A stretch of DNA of 43,053 bases from CAVONV01 sp963697355 (GTDB taxonomy: Bacteria > Acidobacteriota > Vicinamibacteria > Marinacidobacterales > DATDRI01), in assembly GCA_963697355.1 (NCBI GenBank), contig CAVONV010000033.1, forward strand, positions 1 to 43,053, written 5' to 3'. Below, in pieces: positions 31,994-40,554 of this stretch. The notes beneath the pieces were generated by a model. The model saw only the letters and a program-made list of their open reading frames with translations. It had not been told where the DNA came from and ran no database searches. The position numbers and the translations under genes were made by a program. The first letter of the stretch is position 1. Each line of letters opens with the position of its first letter.

Positions 31994-33325
31994 ATGAAGA
32001 TCTTCATCGTCGGTGCTGGAGAAGTCGGGTTCCACATCGCCAACTCTCTCACGCAAGAGGGCCACGAAATCATCGTCATCGAGGCCGATCTCGACAAGGT
32101 TCAACGGCTTCAGAGTGAGTTGGACGTACTTGCGGTCACCGGGGATGGATGCAACGCCAATATCCTCAGACAGCACAACGTCCACGACGCAGATTTGTTT
32201 TTTGCCGTTTCCAACAACGACCCGGCCAATATTTTGGCTGCGCTGACGGCACGACGCCTTGGGGTAGCCAAGTGCGCGGCCCGAGTGGGAAATCCCTACC
32301 ATGGTTTCAGCCCGTTGCTCGAAGACGATCCCAACATTCTTCCCCTTTACCCCGAACGTCTAGTGGCTGAAGAGATCCTCGGTCTCATGCGCGTACCCGG
32401 AGTGTCCAAAGCCCACTTTTTTGCGGACGGCAAATTGGTACTGCTGAGAGTACGCCCCTCATTGAGCGTTGACATCTACGGCAAGCCCCTCCGCGAATTG
32501 CATGGGCCCGAAGGTTGGATCCTCGTCGGGGTCGTCAAAGGACTGAGCCTGGTTGTGCCTCGTGGTGATACGGTTCTCGAGCACGGCGAGACCTTTTACG
32601 CCGTGGGTCGTACGGAGACGGTGGGTGACTACTTGAAGGCGATCGGTATCGACATCCCGCCTACACGCAATGTTCTCATCGCCGGCGCCGGCCACGTTGG
32701 AACCTGGCTTGCCAAAGGTCTGGTCAAGGACAAGATTCGGGTTACCGTCATACAACGCCAAGCCCAAAAGGCCCTGGCATTGGCATCCGAAGTGCCAGAG
32801 GCGCTGGTCCTGCAGGGAGATGCCACCGACCCGGTTTTGCTTCGGGAGGCGGGGGTTCACGAAATGGACTACTTCGTGGCGGCCACTCAGGACGACGAAT
32901 CAAATGTGATCTCATCATTTCTGGCCCGGGGCGAGGGAGCACGAATGCTCGTAACCCTCTATCAACGCCCCGAGTTCTTCAACGTATTGAGAGCCGCTCA
33001 TGTGGACATTGCACTGAATCCTCGACTCGTTACGGCGGGAACCATCCTTCGCATGGTCCACCGACGTGAGATTCTGAGCCTCGACATGGTCGAGAGTGGA
33101 GATGCCGAAGTCGTGGAGTTCCAAGTTCCGGAAAACTCGAAGGTTCTGAAAGCGCCACTAAGGAAGCTCAAATGGCCCGATGACTCGATCGTCGGAGCCG
33201 TCATTCGGGGCGACGAACGTTACGTTCCGAGTGGAGATTTCACTTTCCAGGTTGGAGACCGAGCCCTCGTTTTCGGTCTAACGGAAGCCTTACCTAAGCT
33301 AGAGAAGATGTTTCGGAAGAAATGA
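31994..33325 (+). CDS. trkA: Trk potassium uptake protein TrkA
   Basis: 443 residues, tandem RCK architecture. The first TrkA_N Rossmann domain begins MKIFIVGAGEVGFHIANSL (GxGxxG NAD-binding loop) with acidic residue EAD at strand 2, then a TrkA_C domain (about 140-220). The second Rossmann domain begins NVLIAGAGHVGTWLAKGL and ends with a second TrkA_C domain (about 365-443). Peripheral cytoplasmic NAD(H)-binding regulator that gates TrkH. Its stop overlaps the trkH start by 4 nt (ATGA), so the pair is translationally coupled. Length is normal. Confidence 0.95.
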   Translation: MKIFIVGAGEVGFHIANSLTQEGHEIIVIEADLDKVQRLQSELDVLAVTGDGCNANILRQHNVHDADLFFAVSNNDPANILAALTARRLGVAKCAARVGNPYHGFSPLLEDDPNILPLYPERLVAEEILGLMRVPGVSKAHFFADGKLVLLRVRPSLSVDIYGKPLRELHGPEGWILVGVVKGLSLVVPRGDTVLEHGETFYAVGRTETVGDYLKAIGIDIPPTRNVLIAGAGHVGTWLAKGLVKDKIRVTVIQRQAQKALALASEVPEALVLQGDATDPVLLREAGVHEMDYFVAATQDDESNVISSFLARGEGARMLVTLYQRPEFFNVLRAAHVDIALNPRLVTAGTILRMVHRREILSLDMVESGDAEVVEFQVPENSKVLKAPLRKLKWPDDSIVGAVIRGDERYVPSGDFTFQVGDRALVFGLTEALPKLEKMFRKK

Positions 33326-34758
33326 ACCTCCGTGGCGTGCTCTTTCTGCTGGGTCGGTTGCTGCTTGCCCTGGCTGTCTGTCTTCTGGTTCCGACCATCG
33401 TCGCGAGAGGCTCGCTCTTAGTCGTGTTCTTGAGCTCTGCAGGCATTACTGCCGTCTCGGGACTGATCCTCGAAAGAACCTTTCACCAAGGCAGAGAGTT
33501 TTCTTTTGGCCGCCATGAAGCGCTCGTCCTGGTGGCATCGGCATGGCTCGTCGCCACAGTTTTCGGCAGTTTGCCCTACGTTCTCCTCAAAGGTCCTGGT
33601 TTCGTGGTCGATGGGCTGTTCGAGTCCGCATCGGGATTTACAACGACCGGCGCATCCATTTTTACCGACGTAGAGGTGGAGCCCAAGGCGCTTCTGCTCT
33701 GGCGCGCTTTTACTCAATGGCTCGGCGGAATGGGGATCATCGTCCTTGGGATTGCCGTCTTACCCAAGCTTGCTGTGGGAGGAATGGAGCTTCTTGGGGC
33801 AGAGGCCCCCGGTCCCATCACCGAGAAGTTACGCCCGCGAATTTCGCAGACCGCCAAGTCGCTGTGGGGCATCTACACGCTGTTCACCGCTCTAGAGGTT
33901 TTGGTTCTAGCCGGCCTTGGTTTGGATTTTCTCGAAGCCGTGGACCAGTCTTTTACCACGATGGCGACGGGTGGTTTCTCGACGAGAAATGCAAGTATTG
34001 CGGCTTTCGGTAGTCCCGCCGTCGAGTGGACGGTGACTTTTTTCATGTTCGTGGCCGGCGCAAACTTCGCGCTTCATTTTCAATGGATTCGTGGCAAAGT
34101 CGGAGTCGCACTGAGGGATCCTGAGTTTCGAACCTATGTCGGTGTGCTCGTGGGCGGTTCGATTCTGATCGGTGTGAACCTTGTTTTGAACAAGACCTGC
34201 GGGCTCTACGAAGCTCTCCGCCTAGCTGCGTTTCAACTGACCTCTGTTGTCACAACGACGGGTTTTGCCACCACAGACTACGATGTGTGGCCGCATTTCT
34301 CGAGGGCTTTGCTGTTCGTGGCCATGTTCGTGGGAGGTTGTGCCGGTTCGACCGGAGGCTCGGTCAAGGTGGTGAGAATCCTCATCGTCTTGCGCAAGAT
34401 TGCGGTGGACTTGCGAAGGATGGTTCGACCGCACGCGGTACTGCCTTTGAAGATTGGAGCCCGCACCATCCCGGAGAGTGTCGTTTCTTCCGTGATCACG
34501 TTTTTTGTTCTCTTTCTGCTTCTGTTCGCGATTGGTGGACTGAGCTTGACCATGATGGGGATCGACCCTGAATCGAGTTTTTCAGCGTCGGCCTCTTGCC
34601 TGGGTAACATCGGCCCCGGTTTCGGAACCGTAGGACCCACAATGAACTACGCCCACCTACCTGCAGCCGCTAAACTCTTGCTGGCCGCATTGATGATTGT
34701 CGGAAGGCTCGAGCTTTACACCGTTCTCGTTATTGTGTTCTTGAGACGCTGGACTTGA
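33322..34758 (+). CDS. trkH: Trk potassium uptake channel subunit TrkH
   Basis: 478 residues with about ten to twelve membrane helices and four pore-loop repeats with the TrkH selectivity pattern: FESASGFTTTGASIF, FTTMATGGFSTRN, SVVTTTGFATTDYD and a fourth near ASCLGNIGPGFGTVGP. LWRAFTQWLGGMGIIVLG is highly conserved. Inner-membrane K+ channel driven with TrkA. Its 3' end overlaps the convergent rhomboid gene tail to tail by 29 bp, so no dedicated terminator lies between them. Confidence 0.95.
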   Translation: MNLRGVLFLLGRLLLALAVCLLVPTIVARGSLLVVFLSSAGITAVSGLILERTFHQGREFSFGRHEALVLVASAWLVATVFGSLPYVLLKGPGFVVDGLFESASGFTTTGASIFTDVEVEPKALLLWRAFTQWLGGMGIIVLGIAVLPKLAVGGMELLGAEAPGPITEKLRPRISQTAKSLWGIYTLFTALEVLVLAGLGLDFLEAVDQSFTTMATGGFSTRNASIAAFGSPAVEWTVTFFMFVAGANFALHFQWIRGKVGVALRDPEFRTYVGVLVGGSILIGVNLVLNKTCGLYEALRLAAFQLTSVVTTTGFATTDYDVWPHFSRALLFVAMFVGGCAGSTGGSVKVVRILIVLRKIAVDLRRMVRPHAVLPLKIGARTIPESVVSSVITFFVLFLLLFAIGGLSLTMMGIDPESSFSASASCLGNIGPGFGTVGPTMNYAHLPAAAKLLLAALMIVGRLELYTVLVIVFLRRWT

Positions 34759-36112
34759 TATTCTTCACGCTTTGCATCTTCTGTTCTAGATAGAGCTTCC
34801 AATCGGGAAGCGACTCTGCCAGTGGTGTCACGGATTGAAGAACATTGACCGCCATGTGCCCCTTGTAGTCTTGCACGTAGAGGTCCGCCAACGCGATGGA
34901 TGCTTTGAGCTTGAAAACCGGCTCGGCACTCGAGTCCAGAACTCGTTGGTAGAGGCGCAAGGCATCCTGAACGTGAGCCTCTTGGGCCAAAGCCGGAGCG
35001 ATCGATAGGGATTCTCTGGGAGATAGATCGATGTTGCGGTGTGCCTCCACCATCTTGTAGTAGGTCAGCGTTGCCATGTCCTTTTCTCTTCGTTTGAGAT
35101 GAACCTTGATCTTTCGCCGTAGAGTGTTGGCCGCATCATTGGACCGGCCCGCTGCAAGGTAACATTGAGCCAACAAATCAAGAGCATCGATGTCTTCGGG
35201 TTTTTCCCTGAGTGCCGTGAGGAGATGTCCGATGCTCGCTTGGTGCTGTCCTGCCTCGATGAGCTCCAAGGCTCGTTCGACTTCCCTGTGTTGTGAAAAG
35301 AGGTTCGTCTTTTCGTCGATGGCCGGTGCGAGGAAAGCTTCTTCCACGAGAGTTAGCTTGAGGAAAAGAGCTACAGCCGCGCCGAACAGGAATCCACCGA
35401 TGTGAGCCCAAAAAGCGATCGGGGAGCTGCTGCCATAGAGGAGAGCTTCGAAGACTTGGATCATCAGCCAGAGTGGAAGCATCACCCAAGCCGGAGCAAA
35501 GAATGTACCGAAGTGGATCCAGAACCAGTAGAAGAATCGGATACGCGTATTGTAGAAGCGGATGAAAAAGGCTCCCATCAAGCCCGCGATGGCGCCCGAT
35601 GCACCCACGAGATGAGCGTTGCTGTCGGGAAACGCCCATGCGTGGCTCACCGCGGCGATGGCTCCGCTTGCGCAGTAAACGGCAATGAAAAGGGGACGTC
35701 CCCAAACATCCTCGAGGCTACATCCACAAAGCCAGAGCAAGTACATATTCCCGATCAAATGAATCCAACCGGCGTGCAGGAAGATGGAGCTTAGAACATC
35801 GGTCCACTCCTGGCGGGTAGGGACGAAACCGTAGCGCCCAAACAGGCTGTTGCGGCCCGTTTCCTCGAACCTAGCAACGAGTTGCTTGTATTGCTCGAGA
35901 GCCTCCGGACTGTCGAAATCCTCCTGGACGATCCCGGGATGCTCGTGAGCGAACGCTTCGATCTCGTCGAGGACATCCCACAGTTTTTCCTGGTCTCTAC
36001 GAGCCTGTGGCCAAGAAAAGAGGAAGATGATGATATTCAGGGCAATGATGCCGATGGTGACCCAGGGGAGGCGCTGGACCGTCATTTTCTCGTGGGTCAA
36101 TGGCAGAATCAT
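34730..36112 (-). CDS. Rhomboid-family intramembrane serine protease with C-terminal helical repeats
   Basis: 460 residues from ATG 36112 (MILPLTHEKMTVQRLPWVTI), 19 nt after the upstream gene's stop; the open extension to 36361 is hydrophilic and overlaps that gene. The rhomboid core has HLIGNMYLLWLCG (oxyanion Asn), VGASGAIAGLMGAFF (nucleophile Ser in GxSG) and WAHIGGFLFGAAVAL (catalytic His). A long loop between the first helix and the core (about 45-110) is charged. After the last helix, about 190 residues look TPR-like (LDLLAQCYLAAGRSNDAAN, ALRLYQRVL). Expected role: cleavage of membrane-protein helices; substrates are unknown. Confidence 0.9.
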   Translation of the reverse strand: MILPLTHEKMTVQRLPWVTIGIIALNIIIFLFSWPQARRDQEKLWDVLDEIEAFAHEHPGIVQEDFDSPEALEQYKQLVARFEETGRNSLFGRYGFVPTRQEWTDVLSSIFLHAGWIHLIGNMYLLWLCGCSLEDVWGRPLFIAVYCASGAIAAVSHAWAFPDSNAHLVGASGAIAGLMGAFFIRFYNTRIRFFYWFWIHFGTFFAPAWVMLPLWLMIQVFEALLYGSSSPIAFWAHIGGFLFGAAVALFLKLTLVEEAFLAPAIDEKTNLFSQHREVERALELIEAGQHQASIGHLLTALREKPEDIDALDLLAQCYLAAGRSNDAANTLRRKIKVHLKRREKDMATLTYYKMVEAHRNIDLSPRESLSIAPALAQEAHVQDALRLYQRVLDSSAEPVFKLKASIALADLYVQDYKGHMAVNVLQSVTPLAESLPDWKLYLEQKMQSVKNIKSSVSRTQ

Positions 36113-36131
36113 GACTTCGCGACCAGGCCCG

Positions 36132-36800
36132 TCAGCGCTGCGATCCCCTTTTGTTGAGTCGATGACTGGAAAAGCGGCGCAAAATGAACCCTGAAACCGC
36201 GAAGCCGAGCACTGTCCAGGCAAAAACGGACGGCTGCACGAGGTGTCCTGTGTGCTCACCGACGAAATCCGGATTGTAGATCTCACCCAATATTTCCACA
36301 CTATCGAGGCAGGCTCGAAAGACCGGCATATCGGTGATGAAGGTCGACTCAAATGATGCACAAGTAATGATATAGATCCTGCCCCGCGCGAAGAGGCACC
36401 TCTGGATCACGTGGTAGTAGGTGTCTTCGATTTGAAGTGTTGCCATTGCCTCTATGGCGGGATGGCCGTGATGAGAGAGTTGTTTTTCTTGGACGATATC
36501 CAACCCGGGGAACTGCTCGTGGAGTGTTCGAGAGAGCTCTCTTTGGGCCTCGTCGAGATCCGTTGATTTCGTGGGGAAGGCGTAGGACAAGATCTGGATC
36601 CGTGGCCCGTATGCGTCCTTTTTCCAAAACTCCACCGGCTCGTCTTTGTTGAGTCCCTCGTTCGCCAAGTGCCAACCTTCGGGAGGGCGTAAACTGAGGT
36701 GAAGCCGTTCATTGACGAAAAGCTCTCCGAGTGGGGTGGCGGCCGCGGCCGTCGAAGTCAAGAGAAACGACCAGGTGAAGACCCGCCAAAGAATACGCAT
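36132..36800 (-). CDS. Exported protein of unknown function with C-terminal membrane helix
   Basis: 222 residues. Signal peptide MRILWRVFTWSFLLTSTAAAA. The soluble part (about 25-175) has an LHLSLRPPEGWHLAN start and a YYHVIQRCLFARGRIYIITC strand pair, a pattern reminiscent of PsbP/DUF1795-type (Mog1-like) domains, but I cannot assign a family. A C-terminal membrane helix (about 190-210, VFAWTVLGFAVSGFILRRF) with a basic end suggests anchoring with the domain outside the cytoplasm. It precedes the rhomboid gene by 19 nt and may be its partner or substrate; that is only an inference from position. Confidence 0.7.
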   Translation of the reverse strand: MRILWRVFTWSFLLTSTAAAATPLGELFVNERLHLSLRPPEGWHLANEGLNKDEPVEFWKKDAYGPRIQILSYAFPTKSTDLDEAQRELSRTLHEQFPGLDIVQEKQLSHHGHPAIEAMATLQIEDTYYHVIQRCLFARGRIYIITCASFESTFITDMPVFRACLDSVEILGEIYNPDFVGEHTGHLVQPSVFAWTVLGFAVSGFILRRFSSHRLNKRGSQR

Positions 36801-36981
36801 TTCTGTCGGCCTTAAGTCTATGAATGTTAATAACTTTTGGGTTTGTTTTATTATAACTCAGCTCCTCTCTGACTCGAAACTCGCTGGCCGCGAGAGCCGC
36901 GAGGGCCTCAATACTGGCCTTGTGCATGCGGCCTGTCATATGATCGAATATCGCATTTTGCAGCGAAGGAGAATTTGCACC

Positions 36982-38931
36982 ATGGCCAGCCAAGATTCGA
37001 AGCCAAACGAGATCGAGGCCCTGCTGGAGGAAGATCGACGTTTCGACCCCGCCGATTCTTTTCGCCAGACTGCCTGGATCAAAGACGATTCCATCTATCA
37101 AGAGGCCGACGAGGATCGGGAGTCCTTTTGGGCCCGTCAAGCCGAGGAACTAGAGTGGATGGAGCACTGGGGCAAAGTGCTCGAATGGAACCCTCCGGAT
37201 GCGCGTTGGTTTGTCGGCGGCAAGCTGAACGTGAGCGTCAATTGCCTCGACCGCCACATCCGAACTTGGCGACGTAACAAGGCTGCCATCATCTGGGAAG
37301 GTGAACCGGGAGACACTCGGACGCTGACCTATTGGGATCTCTATCGGGAAGTGAACCGTTTTGCCAACGCCCTTCGAAATCTAGGCATCAAGAAGGGTGA
37401 CCGAGTGGCACTGTATCTTCCGATGATTCCAGAATTGCCCATTGCCATGCTGGCCTGTACACGTATCGGTGCCGTACATAGTGTGGTCTTTGGCGGGTTC
37501 AGTGCCGAAGCGCTTCGCGACCGTTTGAACGATGCACAAGCGAAGCTACTGGTCACCGCCGACGGAGGATATCGCCGCGGTCAAATCATTCCTTTGAAGA
37601 AATTCGCCGATGAAGCCCTCGAAGGTGCTCCGAGTGTCGACAACGTGGTGGTGGTCAAGCGGGGTGGCTTCCAGGTCCATGTCCAGGAAGGGCGTGATCA
37701 CTGGTGGCATCGTATGGTGGACGACGCAGATGATCATGCGGAGCCTGAAGCCATGGATTCCGAAGACATGCTCTTCATCCTTTACACTTCCGGAACCACC
37801 GGAAAGCCGAAAGGAATCGTTCACACCACGGGTGGCTACCTCGCGGGCGTGACGGTGACAACGAAGTGGGTGTTCGACCTGAAGGATGATGACGTCTGGT
37901 GGTGCGGTGCGGACATCGGTTGGATTACCGGCCACAGTTACATCGTCTACGGCCCGTTGTCGCTCGGCGTCACTGGGGTGATGTATGAAGGTTCACCCGA
38001 TTGGCCGGAAAAGGACCGTTATTGGCAGATGATTGCCAAATACGGTGTCACTGTTTTCTACACGGCACCGACGGCCATACGAGCCTTCATGAAGTGGGGA
38101 ACGAGCTGGCCGGCCGAACATGACCTGTCTTCACTTCGCTTGTTGGGAACGGTGGGCGAGCCGATCAACCCTGAGGCTTGGATGTGGTACCACGAGCACA
38201 TTGGCGGTCGAAAGTGCCCGATCGTTGACACATGGTGGCAGACCGAGACAGGGATGATTCTCATTACACCGCTTCCCGGCACAACGACCCTAAAACCGGG
38301 TTCGGTCACGCGTCCCTTTCCAGGGATCCGGGCCGAAATTCTCGATGGCGCCGGCAACGAGGTCGAGACCGGCGGCGGGTTTCTCGCTCTCACGAGCCCA
38401 TGGCCGGCGATGCTGCGTGGCATCTACGGGGACCCGGCACGGTATAAGCGGGAGTACTGGAGGAAATGGGGAAAGAAGGCTTACTTCCCCGGTGACGGAG
38501 CCAAACGGGACGAGGACGGATATTTCTGGATACTCGGCCGCGTCGACGACGTGTTGAACGTTTCCGGGCATCGCATCGGCACGATGGAGGTGGAAAGCGC
38601 TCTGGTAGACTACTCCGGCGTTGCCGAGGCAGCTGTTGTCGGAAAATCTCACGACATCAAAGGCCAGGCTATTGCAGCCTTCGTTACGTTGAAAGAGGGT
38701 ATTCAGCCGCTACCCTCCTTGGTCGGAGACTTGAAAGACCACGTCGTCAAGAAGATCGGTAGCATTGCCAGGCCGGACGATGTCATTTTTGCGGCTGAGC
38801 TGCCAAAGACACGCTCTGGTAAGATCATGAGGCGTCTCTTGAGAGATATTGCGGAGGGCAAAGCGTTGGGAGATACAACGACCCTGGCCGACCCCAGCGT
38901 TGTAGAGAAACTCAAGCTCAAATACCAATAG
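36982..38931 (+). CDS. acsA: Acetyl-CoA synthetase (AMP-forming)
   Basis: 649 residues from ATG 36982 with AAGGAG 11 nt upstream; the frame is open to 36712 but the extension overlaps the divergent gene. Adenylate-forming motifs: LYTSGTTGKPKGIVHT (P-loop), a YWQMIAKYGVTVFYTAPTAIR segment typical of Acs, VDTWWQTETGM, FPGDGAKRDEDGYFWILGRVDD and the C-terminal catalytic Lys in KTRSGKIMRRLLRDIA (site of Pat acetylation in known Acs). Reaction: acetate + ATP + CoA to acetyl-CoA + AMP + PPi. It is followed after 13 bp by a leucyl aminopeptidase gene on the same strand. Confidence 0.95.
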   Translation: MASQDSKPNEIEALLEEDRRFDPADSFRQTAWIKDDSIYQEADEDRESFWARQAEELEWMEHWGKVLEWNPPDARWFVGGKLNVSVNCLDRHIRTWRRNKAAIIWEGEPGDTRTLTYWDLYREVNRFANALRNLGIKKGDRVALYLPMIPELPIAMLACTRIGAVHSVVFGGFSAEALRDRLNDAQAKLLVTADGGYRRGQIIPLKKFADEALEGAPSVDNVVVVKRGGFQVHVQEGRDHWWHRMVDDADDHAEPEAMDSEDMLFILYTSGTTGKPKGIVHTTGGYLAGVTVTTKWVFDLKDDDVWWCGADIGWITGHSYIVYGPLSLGVTGVMYEGSPDWPEKDRYWQMIAKYGVTVFYTAPTAIRAFMKWGTSWPAEHDLSSLRLLGTVGEPINPEAWMWYHEHIGGRKCPIVDTWWQTETGMILITPLPGTTTLKPGSVTRPFPGIRAEILDGAGNEVETGGGFLALTSPWPAMLRGIYGDPARYKREYWRKWGKKAYFPGDGAKRDEDGYFWILGRVDDVLNVSGHRIGTMEVESALVDYSGVAEAAVVGKSHDIKGQAIAAFVTLKEGIQPLPSLVGDLKDHVVKKIGSIARPDDVIFAAELPKTRSGKIMRRLLRDIAEGKALGDTTTLADPSVVEKLKLKYQ

Positions 38932-38944
38932 AGAGAGGATGGAA

Positions 38945-40423
38945 ATGAAACTATCGCTACACAAAGCCCCAGTGAATCGCCTCAAAGTGGATCTGGCGAT
39001 CGCCGTCGTTGATCCGGACACAACGCTCTACAACGTCCGAGAACCAGAGCTTGGCAAAGTCTTGGACCGGATTCGCAAAGGCTTCAAGGATGAGCGTCTC
39101 AAACGGGAAGTCTTTCACAGCTTTGGACCGAAATCGCCAGTGCAGAATCTCCTAGTGTTCTCAACATCACTTTCCAGCTCCTACAACATCTGGGAGAACG
39201 TGAAAATTTTCGCGGCTCGCTCGTTGGGATACGCTCGTGACTACGGATTGAAACGCATTGCCTTTTTGCTGAACCACAAGGAAGGTGCGCCTTTCGTCGG
39301 TAAGGTCGTCGAAGGGTTCGTGCTGGGTAACTACCGTTTCGACAAATACAAGAGTAAGAAGTCAGGAGGCGAGGCTCTGTCGGTGAGCCTCGTGGTCCGC
39401 CCCGAAGATTTCACGGTGTCCAACGCTCGAATCGAGCGCTACAAAGCGGTGAGCGAGGAAATCAACGCTTGTCGGGATATCGTCAATGAGCCCGGCGCCG
39501 CTTTCACCCCTGACACGATGGCGCGGCTCGCTCGTCGGATCGCAACGAAACATCGGCTCGGATGTACGATTCTCAATGAGAAGCAGCTCGAGCGGCAGGG
39601 CTACAACGGCTTGATAGAAGTAGGAAAGGGAAGTGTCCACCGTCCTCGCATGATCATCTTGCGGTACAAACCGACCCGCAAATCCAGCGGTCACTTGGCG
39701 CTGGTCGGCAAGGGTATTACGTTCGATACCGGGGGATTGTCTCTCAAGTCAGCGGAAGGTATGGGCTCCATGAAAGGGGACATGGCCGGTGGTGCGGCCG
39801 TTCTCTATGCGATGGCTGCCATCGCTAGATTGAAGCCTGCCGCCTCCGTGACTGGAATCATCGCGACGGCCGAGAATTTTCCCGGACCCAAAGCGCAGAG
39901 ACCGGGGGACATTTTTTTCGCGAAGAACGGAAAGTCCATCGTCGTCGACAACACGGACGCTGAGGGCCGATTGGTCTTGACCGATGCGCTGGAGCGTGCC
40001 AAAGAGGAAAAAGCGACTCACATCGTCGACATTGCGACCTTGACGGGTTCTTGTGTGCATGCATTGGGAAACGGCATGGCAGGCATCATGGGTAACAACC
40101 CGGCATTGATTCAGGCCGTGATTCAATGTGGCCAGAATCATGGCGAGACGTTCTGGGAGTTGCCTCTCCCCGATGAGTACAAGGAAATGCTCAAGACGCC
40201 CTACGCGGATATCAACAACGTCGGGGGCAAGGTGGCGGGAGCCATCACCGCAGGATTGTTCTTGCGTGAGTTCGTTCCTGAAGGTGCCGCATGGGCTCAC
40301 CTGGACATTGCTGGACCCTTCATCGTCGAGAAGACGTGGAAGTACTACACGGAAGGAGGTACGGCCTTCGGCCTCAAGACGATGGTGGATCTTGCGGAAC
40401 ACTTCAAGGAGTATCTGGGGTAG
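38945..40423 (+). CDS. pepA: Leucyl aminopeptidase (M17 family)
   Basis: 492 residues if started at ATG 38945, where GAGAGGA has proper spacing; ATG 38939 is too close to it. The N-terminal domain (about 1-160) is divergent. The catalytic domain has LVGKGITFDTGGLSLKSAEGM (metal-binding Lys and Asp), MKGDMAGGAAVL and NTDAEGRLVLTDAL (the M17 signature, with Asp/Glu ligands and Arg), then ATLTGSCVHALGN. Cytosolic hexameric di-metal peptidase releasing N-terminal residues. Length is normal and all metal ligands appear present. It is probably in one transcript with acsA. Confidence 0.94.
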   Translation: MKLSLHKAPVNRLKVDLAIAVVDPDTTLYNVREPELGKVLDRIRKGFKDERLKREVFHSFGPKSPVQNLLVFSTSLSSSYNIWENVKIFAARSLGYARDYGLKRIAFLLNHKEGAPFVGKVVEGFVLGNYRFDKYKSKKSGGEALSVSLVVRPEDFTVSNARIERYKAVSEEINACRDIVNEPGAAFTPDTMARLARRIATKHRLGCTILNEKQLERQGYNGLIEVGKGSVHRPRMIILRYKPTRKSSGHLALVGKGITFDTGGLSLKSAEGMGSMKGDMAGGAAVLYAMAAIARLKPAASVTGIIATAENFPGPKAQRPGDIFFAKNGKSIVVDNTDAEGRLVLTDALERAKEEKATHIVDIATLTGSCVHALGNGMAGIMGNNPALIQAVIQCGQNHGETFWELPLPDEYKEMLKTPYADINNVGGKVAGAITAGLFLREFVPEGAAWAHLDIAGPFIVEKTWKYYTEGGTAFGLKTMVDLAEHFKEYLG

Positions 40424-40451
40424 CAGAGCTCAACGCAAAGACGCAAATGAA

Positions 40452-40535
40452 AGCTAGAACTCGAGAACTCAAGTACTCGGCATACATTCTGAGTTCTTGA
40501 ATTCCTGATTTCTTGCATTCTTGACCGGATGAACA
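40452..40535. repeat. Octamer array R3 between convergent genes
   Basis: The first 28 nt (40452-40479) are identical to 8465-8492 (ACTCGAGA, ACTCAAGT type). The right arm reads GTTCTTGA, ATTCCTGA, TTTCTTGC, ATTCTTGA, like array R2. The arms are partly complementary. It sits between the pepA and DUF3810 stops and may terminate both. Confidence 0.75.
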
Positions 40536-40554
40536 ACTGCCTGCTGGCCACTTC

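Noticed and set aside
36709..37140. 143-codon minus-strand open frame
   Set aside because: Antisense to the acetyl-CoA synthetase N-terminus and the divergent promoter region; no motif.
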